Source of the DNA: Chloroflexota bacterium
GTDB taxonomy: Bacteria > Chloroflexota > Dormibacteria > CF-121
Direction of reading: 5' to 3'
NCBI GenBank assembly: GCA_005880605.1
Contig: VBIS01000041.1
Coordinates: 1 to 11,791 of the forward strand
Length of the DNA: 11,791 nucleotides
Made by a program: the position numbers and the translations under genes. Positions within the stretch are counted from its first letter, which is position 1, and every line of letters starts with the position of its first letter. The notes beneath the pieces were generated by a model. It was not told where the DNA came from. It ran no database searches and saw nothing but the letters and a program-made list of their open reading frames with translations. Below are positions 1 through 6,600 of this stretch, one piece after another.

Positions 1-1086
1 GTTGGCGTCTACGACGGCGAGGACGACAAGGTGGCGGATCTCAACCGCAGCCTGCCGAACGCCCTGGTCAAAGACTTCATCCGGCCCGCCATCGAGCGCG
101 GCAATACGGTGGTGGTGCTGGGCGAGGAGTGGCACATCGCGCATGCCATGTCGCTGATCTCGGACGCGCTCTACTTCGCTGGGCTCCGCGACCGCTGCCT
201 GTTGTTGTGGAACGCGAACAACCACTTCTCGTTCAATCGCATCAACTGGGGACAGCTCGGCTTCGTCACGACCCTAATGACGGTGAGCCGCTACATGAAA
301 CACATCATGTGGCGCTGGGGCGTGAACCCGATCGTGGTGCCCAACGGCATCCCAGGCTCGATGATGGCGCGTGTCAGCCAGGCCCAGGTGCGTGCGGTTC
401 GCGCCGCCGCAGGCGTCCCGGCTTTTCTCTTCAAAATCGGGCGTTTCAGTCCCGACAAGCGCTGGCACCAGGCAATCGCCGCGCTGGCCCAGTTGAAGGA
501 GCGTGGCGTTGGCGCCCGGCTGCTAATGCGGGGCGGGCTGGAGCCGTTCGGTGGCGAGGTGCTGGACTTCGCCAGGCAACGCGGCCTTCACGTGGTGCCG
601 CTCTCCTCCCGGATCGAGGACGTTGCCGGCTTGGCGAGCGCGCTCAAGGAAAACGCCGATGCCGACATCTGGAACGTCACGGCCTTCCTTCCGGACGACT
701 TACTGCCCGTGCTCTACGCCTCCGCCACCGCGACCCTGGCCAACAGCGGGCACGAGCCGTTCGGCCTCGTCGGCCTGGAGGCGATGGCCTCCGGCGGCGT
801 CGCCTTCGTGGGGGCGACCGGTGAGGAATATGCCCAACCGTTCAAGAACGCGATTGTGATCGAGACCGAGGACGCGGCCGAGATCGTCGCTTATGTCACC
901 AATCTGGCGGCCCGCCCGGAGGTGGCGCGTAACTTGCGGATCGCGGCGCAGCGGACGGCGCGTGACTACACCTGGCAGCGCGTCATCGACATCCTGCTGC
1001 AGCGCCTGGAGTTCGTCGCTCTCAAGCAGGGGCTCAAGGTGCAGGACACCGGCCCGATGGCACCGCCCGAGGAAGCACCGCTTTGA
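1..1086 (+). CDS. GT4-type glycosyltransferase, 5' end cut by window
   Basis: This is a retaining GT-B glycosyltransferase that probably moves a sugar from a nucleotide-sugar donor to a glycan in the cytoplasm; donor and acceptor cannot be told from sequence. The frame is open from base 1, so the gene starts upstream. The GTG at 31 is only an internal valine candidate, since the ten codons before it read on without a stop. Numbered from base 1 (361 residues), the C-terminal Rossmann half shows a 'GRFSPDKRW' donor-domain entry, and the family EX7E motif is E252 in 'HEPFGLVGLEAM' to E260. An 'SRYMKHIMWRWG...VVPNGIP' segment marks the hinge between the halves. The downstream GH57 gene starts 14 bp after the stop, so the two are likely co-transcribed. 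GT4 enzymes occur beside GH57 and GlgA genes in archaeal glucan clusters, which suggests an alpha-glucan role. The family call is strong and the pathway is inference. Confidence 0.85.
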   Translation, partial: VGVYDGEDDKVADLNRSLPNALVKDFIRPAIERGNTVVVLGEEWHIAHAMSLISDALYFAGLRDRCLLLWNANNHFSFNRINWGQLGFVTTLMTVSRYMKHIMWRWGVNPIVVPNGIPGSMMARVSQAQVRAVRAAAGVPAFLFKIGRFSPDKRWHQAIAALAQLKERGVGARLLMRGGLEPFGGEVLDFARQRGLHVVPLSSRIEDVAGLASALKENADADIWNVTAFLPDDLLPVLYASATATLANSGHEPFGLVGLEAMASGGVAFVGATGEEYAQPFKNAIVIETEDAAEIVAYVTNLAARPEVARNLRIAAQRTARDYTWQRVIDILLQRLEFVALKQGLKVQDTGPMAPPEEAPL

Positions 1087-1091
1087 GAGGA
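1085..1091 (+). promoter_or_regulatory. Ribosome binding site for the stand-alone GH57 gene
   Basis: GAGAGGA overlaps the stop codon of the glycosyltransferase gene and ends 9 nt before the GTG at 1101. It supports that GTG as the start and suggests coupled translation of the two genes. Confidence 0.6.
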
Positions 1092-1100
1092 TAAGGCCCA

Positions 1101-2306
1101 GTGCCCAATTCGCTCGTCATCTACATGGTTGCCCACCAGCCCCGGCGCATCCGCCTGCCGGCGCCGCTGATCCCGCGCGGCACCCCGCCGGAGAAGATGG
1201 ACGCGCTGATCTTCGATGATCAGATGGACCGGCGGTACTTCGACAAGGTGGCGAAGTACTGCTACCGGCCGGCGACCGAACTCTTCCAGTCGCTGGTCGA
1301 AAAGGGCATGAAGATCTCGCTCGGCTTCTCGGTCTCGTTCCTCGTCCAGATGCGGCGCTTCGGCCCCGACGTGCTGGCGGGCTTTCAGAAGCTGGTCAGT
1401 CACGAGAACGTCGAGCTGGTGGACGTCGAGCCCTACCACTCCTTCATCTTCTATCTGGACATCGCGGCCTTCGCGCAGCGGATGGCGTGGGGTAAGGCGC
1501 AGCTCGAGGAGACGTTCCAGAAGCCGATCGCCGTCACCGACACCACCGAGATGTTCATGTCGAACGATGTCTACTTCCAGCTGCAGGCGAGCGGCTTCAA
1601 GGGGGCCGTCATGGACGGCCGGCCCTGGGTGATGGGCTGGCGCGAGCCCACCCACCTTTACCGCTACCCCAATGAAGAGATGCGGCTCCTGACCCGGCAC
1701 TTCGAGCTCAGCGACGACGTCGGCTACCGCTTCAGCAACCGCGAGTGGAACGGCTGGCCGCTGATGGCCGACACCTACGGCAACTGGCTGCGCGCCGCCA
1801 TGGGGGAGTTCGTCTTTCTCGCCTGGGACTTCGAGACCTTCGGCGAGCACCACCGCGCCGACTCTGGCATCTTCCCCTTCATGCACGCGCTTCACGACGA
1901 CCTGGTCAAGAACAAGATGAAGTACCTGACCCCGTCGGAGGCGATCGCCACCTTCAAGGATGCCCACGAGATGCCGCTGCCCGAGTACGGCTGTACCTGG
2001 GCGGGTGACGGCGGCATGGATTTCTTCCTCGGCAACGAGGCCCAGCAGGGCATCTTCCGCCTGATGCACCACATCTACAACAAGGCGAAGCTGACCAAGC
2101 ACCCCCATCTGATGGACATCGCCATGTGGCTGCTGCAGTCCGACAACCTGCACCTGATCCAGTGGTTTTCCAAGAGCGGCAGCCAGGCGGAGGTCTCCGC
2201 CTACTTCACACCGGACGAGTGGTGGGAGCTGGGCGGCCTGGGCATCCTCCGTGAGCAGCAGCGTGTCTACGTCAACTTCCTGCGCGCCATGGACGAGTAC
2301 GCCTGA
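1101..2306 (+). CDS. GH57 family glycoside hydrolase, archaeal alpha-amylase type
   Basis: This is a retaining (beta/alpha)7-barrel enzyme of glycoside hydrolase family 57, expected to cleave or transfer alpha-1,4-glucan in the cytoplasm. It has 401 residues with no signal peptide. Conserved GH57 regions are visible: region 1 'AHQP' at 11-14; region 3 'TDTTEMFMSND' around 147-156, where E150 matches the catalytic nucleophile; and region 4 'AWDFETFGEHH' at 241-251, where D243 matches the acid/base. The 'ETFGEH' form of region 4 is the one found in the alpha-amylase-like GH57 group typified by Methanocaldococcus jannaschii MJ1611, not the branching-enzyme or amylopullulanase forms. The GTG start gives the usual short lead-in to the first strand ('MPNSLVIYMVAHQP') and has a Shine-Dalgarno. 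It lies 14 bp after the glycosyltransferase gene. GH57 specificities are hard to separate, so 4-alpha-glucanotransferase or another alpha-glucan activity remains possible. Confidence 0.88.
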   Translation: MPNSLVIYMVAHQPRRIRLPAPLIPRGTPPEKMDALIFDDQMDRRYFDKVAKYCYRPATELFQSLVEKGMKISLGFSVSFLVQMRRFGPDVLAGFQKLVSHENVELVDVEPYHSFIFYLDIAAFAQRMAWGKAQLEETFQKPIAVTDTTEMFMSNDVYFQLQASGFKGAVMDGRPWVMGWREPTHLYRYPNEEMRLLTRHFELSDDVGYRFSNREWNGWPLMADTYGNWLRAAMGEFVFLAWDFETFGEHHRADSGIFPFMHALHDDLVKNKMKYLTPSEAIATFKDAHEMPLPEYGCTWAGDGGMDFFLGNEAQQGIFRLMHHIYNKAKLTKHPHLMDIAMWLLQSDNLHLIQWFSKSGSQAEVSAYFTPDEWWELGGLGILREQQRVYVNFLRAMDEYA

Positions 2307-2379
2307 GGCTGAAACGGCCGCGTGCGGTTACCGGCTAAGGCACAACGCGACTCGCGCAAAACCGGGATACGCCCAATCC

Positions 2380-2409
2380 TTGCCCGCTGATACTCATCAG
2401 ACATAGACT
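2380..2409 (+). promoter_or_regulatory. Possible promoter for the response regulator, with dyad in the spacer
   Basis: TTGCCC (2380-2385) and TAGACT (2404-2409) are separated by 18 bp and lie about 30 bp upstream of the TTG start, a plausible housekeeping-sigma promoter. The spacer contains the imperfectly spaced dyad CTGAT-ACTC-ATCAG (2387-2400), which could be an operator. The rest of the 132-bp gap (2307-2438) holds only a short CGCGA-C-TCGCG palindrome at 2346-2356, and I see no convincing terminator in it. This is motif matching by eye only. Confidence 0.35.
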
Positions 2410-2424
2410 TCGAACGGAATGATG

Positions 2425-2430
2425 AGGAGG
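2425..2430 (+). promoter_or_regulatory. Strong Shine-Dalgarno that decides the TTG start
   Basis: AGGAGG is followed by 8 nt and then TTG at 2439. No ATG or GTG lies in frame nearby (the two ATGs at 2419 and 2422 are out of frame), so this site fixes TTG as the start of the receiver protein. Confidence 0.75.
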
Positions 2431-2438
2431 GGACTCCG

Positions 2439-2843
2439 TTGAGTGGTGTCCCCGCGTCTCTTCCGGGCAGCGATTTTCCACCCGTCGTGGTGGCCGACGA
2501 CGACCAGGACGTGCGCACCATGTTGCGGACCCTCCTCGAGCTGGATGGCCATGAGGTGATGGAGGCCAAGGACGGCGACGAAGCCTGGCGGCTGTGCATG
2601 GAGTTGCAGCCGTCGGTGGTGGTAGCCGACATCCAGATGCCCGGCCTCGACGGCCTGCAGTTATGCCGGAAGATCCGCTCCAGTGAGTACTCCGCCGGCA
2701 TCAGGGTCATCGTCTACACCGCCGGGATGGCGACCCCGGAGGAAGCCAAGCGGGCCGGCTGCGACGAGTACTTCCTGAAGACCGACCCGTTGCCCAGGCT
2801 GCGGGACAAGGTCCGCCAGTTCGTGAGCGCCCGGACCCCGTAG
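2439..2843 (+). CDS. Single-domain response regulator (CheY-like receiver)
   Basis: The 134-residue protein is essentially one receiver domain (about 15-131) with no output domain, so it should act by phosphorylation-dependent protein binding or as a phosphorelay intermediate. All receiver landmarks are present: the acidic pocket D20-D21-D22 after 'VVVA', the phospho-acceptor D64 in 'VVADIQMPGLDG', the switch T94 in 'VIVYTAG', and the conserved lysine K114 in 'YFLKTD'. It should therefore be phosphorylatable. The start is TTG with a strong Shine-Dalgarno 8 nt upstream. No histidine kinase is encoded in the window, so its partner is elsewhere. It lies between carbohydrate-active genes and is followed by a membrane-protein gene. 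It could signal to that protein or to glucan metabolism, but nothing in its sequence proves this. Confidence 0.92.
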   Translation: MSGVPASLPGSDFPPVVVADDDQDVRTMLRTLLELDGHEVMEAKDGDEAWRLCMELQPSVVVADIQMPGLDGLQLCRKIRSSEYSAGIRVIVYTAGMATPEEAKRAGCDEYFLKTDPLPRLRDKVRQFVSARTP

Positions 2844-2863
2844 CCCCCACCCTGCCCTCCCCC
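2844..2863 (-). other. G-quadruplex-capable tract on the minus strand
   Basis: Directly after the response-regulator stop, the plus strand has four C runs (5, 3, 3 and 5 nt) separated by 1, 2 and 1 nt. The minus (template) strand therefore carries four G runs with very short loops, the arrangement that forms stable quadruplexes. It overlaps the left arm of the hairpin at 2855-2875, so the two structures compete. Confidence 0.55.
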
Positions 2864-2875
2864 AGAGGGGGAGGG
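2855..2875 (+). terminator. GC-rich hairpin after the response regulator, possible terminator or REP-like unit
   Basis: CCCTCCCCC (2855-2863) pairs perfectly with GGGGGAGGG (2867-2875) across a 3-nt AGA loop. It begins 11 nt after the stop codon. No U tract follows (the next bases are GAAAT), so it is not a classic intrinsic terminator. It may instead be a 3'-end-stabilising stem or one unit of a dispersed C/G-tract intergenic repeat, since similar palindromes occur in many copies in some genomes. Confidence 0.4.
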
Positions 2876-2882
2876 GAAATAC

Positions 2883-2901
2883 CGAATACGATCCGTATTC
2901 G
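2883..2901. repeat. 8-bp perfect inverted repeat upstream of membrane protein gene
   Basis: CGAATACG (2883-2890) and CGTATTCG (2894-2901) are exact inverted copies separated by ATC. The dyad is AT-richer than its surroundings and lies about 40 bp upstream of the membrane-protein start. It could be an operator or a second small hairpin of the RNA. No protein can be assigned to it. Confidence 0.45.
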
Positions 2902-2942
2902 ACCGCTGCAAGGTCGGCTGGGCCTGCCGGTTATACCGCAGG

Positions 2943-3605
2943 GTGCCTTCCTTGCCCGTGCCTACCTTGCCCGCCATCATCGATCTGTCACTGGTCGCCG
3001 TGGCGCTGGGCTCACTGTTGATCCTGCGCCTGGCGCACGGCGCGCTGCCCTGGGGACACCTGATGATCGCGGTCGGCCCCGACGGCCGGCCGATGCGGCC
3101 GCGCGTGAGGTGGCACCTGTGGTCGATCAGCCACGGCGAGTCCCCTCGCCTTGCCGCCATCGGCGGCCTGGCCTCGGTGGCGCTCGGCTGCGCGGCGGCG
3201 GCCGCGCTTGGTCCGCGGCTGTTCGACTCGGTTGTCCATCCGGTCAACTCCGTGGCGACGACGCTGATGATTTTCACCATCGCCGTCTCCACCGTGCTGG
3301 TCCCGCTGGGCCTGTCCGTGATGATCCGCGCCACCCTCGACCTGATCGCCCGACGCTCCTCGATGGTCGGCCTGGTCGTTGGGATGCGGCGTGACGCCGG
3401 CGTCTTCGGTCGGAGCTATCGGATCGCCGTACAGGCGGGCGACAAGGCGATGGCCAAACGGTTGTGGGCGGACTCCTTCCGGGTCAAGCGCGCGATCTTC
3501 GAGCGCCTGAGTCCGGGCGATCGCGTCACGGTCGAGTACTCGCCGCGTCTCTTTTACGTCTACAACATGGTGCTGCCCGAACCGCTGAAAAAAGCGGTTG
3601 GTTAG
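2943..3605 (+). CDS. Uncharacterised membrane protein with three predicted helices
   Basis: I do not recognise the family. The 220-residue product has three hydrophobic stretches suited to membrane helices: about 11-31, 69-90 and 105-128. Between the first two lies a short basic, proline- and glycine-containing segment ('VGPDGRPMRPRVRW'). After the third helix comes a soluble tail of about 90 residues with a predicted basic helix ('KAMAKRLWADSFRVKRAIFERL') and a closing beta-like segment ('DRVTVEYSPRLFYVYNMV') reminiscent of a small SH3-like fold; that resemblance is only an impression. The start is uncertain: GTG 2943 gives the longest frame, while TTG 2952 sits 8 nt after CAGGG and is an equally good choice; GTG 2958 is also possible. 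It follows the response regulator by 99 bp and ends 15 bp before the GH57-GlgA gene, so it may share their transcript. A membrane anchor or sensor role is conceivable but unproven. Confidence 0.75.
   Translation: MPSLPVPTLPAIIDLSLVAVALGSLLILRLAHGALPWGHLMIAVGPDGRPMRPRVRWHLWSISHGESPRLAAIGGLASVALGCAAAAALGPRLFDSVVHPVNSVATTLMIFTIAVSTVLVPLGLSVMIRATLDLIARRSSMVGLVVGMRRDAGVFGRSYRIAVQAGDKAMAKRLWADSFRVKRAIFERLSPGDRVTVEYSPRLFYVYNMVLPEPLKKAVG
3580..3599 (+). other. Hairpin inside the 3' end of the membrane protein gene
   Basis: AACCGCT (3580-3586) and AGCGGTT (3593-3599) form a 7-bp perfect stem with a 6-nt purine loop. It ends 21 nt before the GTG of the fusion gene, where it could influence translation initiation or transcript ends. 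It is coding sequence and could be chance. Confidence 0.3.
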
Positions 3606-3606
3606 C

Positions 3607-3612
3607 TAGACT
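3607..3612 (+). promoter_or_regulatory. Possible -10 element for a leaderless GH57-GlgA transcript
   Basis: TAGACT lies 8 nt before the GTG at 3621, the distance expected if transcription begins at or next to the start codon. The same hexamer is the -10 candidate upstream of the response regulator. No convincing -35 box is seen. The lack of a Shine-Dalgarno at this start is the main support. Confidence 0.25.
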
Positions 3613-3620
3613 CTTCCATC

Positions 3621-6600
3621 GTGACGCGACCCCTGCATGTGGCGTTTGTCTGGCACATGCACCAGCCGTATTACAAGGATGACCTCCAAAACCAGTTCCT
3701 CCTCCCCTGGGTCCGGTTGCGCTGTGCCAAGGACTACCACAAGATGCCGGCGCTGCTCGCCGACTACCCGGCCATCAAGCAGACCTTCAACCTGGTGCCG
3801 GCGCTGGTCGCCCAGGTGCAGGACTATGCGGACGGCGGCTCATCCGATGTCTACCTCGAGCTAGCCCGCCGTCCCGTATCGGAGCTCAGTGTCGATGAGC
3901 GCGCCTTCGTCGCGCGTTGGATGACGGAGTCGAGCCAGATCCGTCGTGTCCGGGAGTACCCGCGGTACGCCGAGTTGGTGCGAAAGCGGGAGCAATCGTG
4001 GCCGCGCGGTTCCCTTGAGCTGGCGCGGCTCTTCAGCGATGCCGAGCTGCGCGACCTGCAGGTCTGGTTCAACCTTTCCTGGATCGGCCCCGAGGTGATC
4101 GAGCGCGATTCCGTCATCGCCGAACTGGTCAGGAAGGGCCGTGACTTCGCGGAGGCCGACAAGGAGCCGATCTTCAAGGCGCAGCTCGAGCTGCTGCGCA
4201 AGGTGCTACCCACCTATCGCGAGGTCCAGGAACGTGGCCAGGCGGAACTGATCACCAGCCCCACCTACCATCCGATCCTGCCGCTGATCGCCGACGTCGG
4301 TATCGCGCGGGTGGCCCGACCGGACCTGGCGATGCCGCGCCAGCCGTTTACGCATCCGGACGATGCCGCCGAACAGCTACGCCGGGGCGTCGAGTCCCAT
4401 ACGCGAAGCTTCGGCATACGGCCCCGCGGGCTGTGGCCGCCGGAACAGGCAATCTCTGAGGACGTCGTGCGGCTCGCTGCCGACCAGGGGATCGAGTGGA
4501 TGCTCAGCGATGAAGCCATCCTGGCCCGGTCGCTCGGGAGCTCGATCGACAGAGACGGCGAGGGACAGGTGATGCAACCGGACGTGCTCTATGGCCCCTA
4601 TCGCGTGCAGGCGGGCGCTTCGCCCATCCACCTGCTGTTCCGCGATGGGCGGCTGTCCAATGCCATCGGCTTCGAGTACCAGAATTCGCCCGCCGACGAG
4701 GCGGCCAAGGACCTGGTCGATCGGCTGAAGGCCATCGGGCAGCGCCAGAAGGACAGTCCCTTCCTCGCCGTGGTCGCTCTCGACGGTGAAAATTGCTGGG
4801 ATTTCTACGAGGCGAACGGAAACCTGTTCCTGCGTTCGCTGTACGCACGCTTGAGCCGCGAGCCCGAGCTGAAGACCGTGACGGTCTCGGAGTTTCTCTC
4901 GGAGTTCCCGGCGGACCGCTCGCTGTCGCGCATTCATCCGGGGTCCTGGATCAACGCCTCCTTCGACACCTGGATCGGTGACCAGGAACACAACGCCGCC
5001 TGGGACCTGCTGGCCGATGCCCGCAATCTCCTCAGCGAGCGCGAGCGCGAGCGCGACGCCGCGCGCCAGGAGCAGCTCGCGGCGGCGAGCCGGGAGGCGT
5101 TGATCGCGGAGGGAAGCGACTGGTTCTGGTGGTTTGGCCGATCGCACGATTCCGGCATGGACCAGATCTGGGACAACCTCTTTCGGCTGCACCTGCGCAA
5201 CATCTATATCTCGCTGGGTGAGCGCCCACCCGCCCGCCTCTACCAGCCGATCGTTACCGCCGCGGAGGGGTCGGCCACCAAGCGGCCCGATCGGAAGATC
5301 AGCCCCAAGCTCAACGGTGGGGTCGACCAGGACGAATGGAACGCCGGGGGCTATGTCGACGTCACAGCGCTCTTCGGCGCCATGCATCCGCCGCGCGGCG
5401 CCGTCCGGCGGATCTGGTTCGGCCACGACGATCGCAACCTCTATTTGCGCTTCGACCTCCTCGACCGCGGGGTCACGCCGACGCTGAAGCTGGAGATGTT
5501 CTTTTCCGGGAGTGCGGCCTCGACTCGGCCCGCGGCGACCGACTTTGGCTTCGAGCCGGCCTTCCGACTCGAGGTACAGCGAAGGGAGAGCGACCTCGAG
5601 CTCGAGCTTCGCGACCTGGCCCCGAATGGTCGGCAGCCGCGCTGGACCGGTAGCGCCAGTGGGGGTGAGGTGATCGCATTCGCGGTACCGTTCCATGCCC
5701 TCGGCCACGACCCGGGTGATACCCTCCACATGGTGGCGCTCGCCCATCAGGACGGCGAACCGGTCGAACAGCTGCCGCCAACCGGATCGATCGCGGTCCG
5801 GGTGCCCGGCGATGTCTCGAACGGAGGGTCGGGCCGGTCGCTGAAGATCCTGGTGGTGTCGGCCGAGGTCGCGCCCTTTGCCAAGGTGGGCGGGCTGGCC
5901 GATGTCGCGGGGGCGTTGCCCAAGGCACTGCGGGCGATGGGGCACGACGTTCGGGTCGTGATGCCACGCTACGGCAGCATCGACGTCGACAAATACGGAC
6001 TGCGCAAGGTCGTGACCAACCTCGGTGTCCCGCTGGCTCATCAGCCGGTCAATGCCGACGTGCTCGAGGGACGGATCGGCGGCGATGTGCCGATCTATTT
6101 CATCGACAACCCGCAATTCTTCGGCCGGGAAGGCATGTACGGGTTCTGGGATGACGACGCGCGCTTCATCTATTTCAGCCGCGCCGCGCTCGAAATGCTG
6201 CGGCCGCTCGATTTTCAACCCGATGTGATCCACGTCAACGACTGGCACACCGCGGTGATCCCCAATATGCTGGCCCGGCTCTATGCCGGCGACGCGTTTT
6301 TCGCCGATGTCGCGACCTGCCTCACCATCCATAACCTCGCTTTTCAGGGAGTCTTCGGCTACGGCACCCTTCACCTGGCCGATCTCGAACAATGGGGGCT
6401 GATCAAGCCCGGCATGCCCGGGCTCGACGACATCGTCAACCTGCTCGGTCGTGGCCTCTACTTCTCGGATGTCGTCAACACCGTCAGCAATCGCTATGCG
6501 GAAGAGATCCTCACGCCGGAATACGGCGAAAAGATGGACCCGCTGCTGCGGTCCTTTCGCAGCAAGCTGCACGGGATCATCAACGGCATCGATTACGAGG

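Noticed and set aside
31..33. GTG as the true start of the glycosyltransferase
   Set aside because: The frame is open to base 1, and no Shine-Dalgarno stands before the GTG. The protein also lacks much of the usual N-terminal Rossmann half, so the gene is cut by the window edge.
966..2153. A 395-codon minus-strand open frame opposite the stand-alone GH57 gene
   Set aside because: No recognisable domain and antisense-type composition. The plus-strand frame carries all the GH57 motifs.
2307..2438. Possible terminator after the stand-alone GH57 gene
   Set aside because: Only short imperfect pairings (such as CCGC/GCGG and the CGCGA palindrome) without a T tract were found, not enough to call one.
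5876..5904. 'KVGGLADV' instead of the Escherichia coli-type 'KTGGLADV' in GlgA as a possible defect
   Set aside because: The lysine and the GGL core are kept, and Val at this position is common in intact glycogen and starch synthases.
4377..6572. A 731-codon open frame on the minus strand, opposite the GH57-GlgA gene
   Set aside because: It is rich in Arg, Val, Glu, His and Asp without family motifs, as expected for the antisense of a GC-rich gene with strong third-position bias. The plus-strand gene has catalytic motifs throughout.
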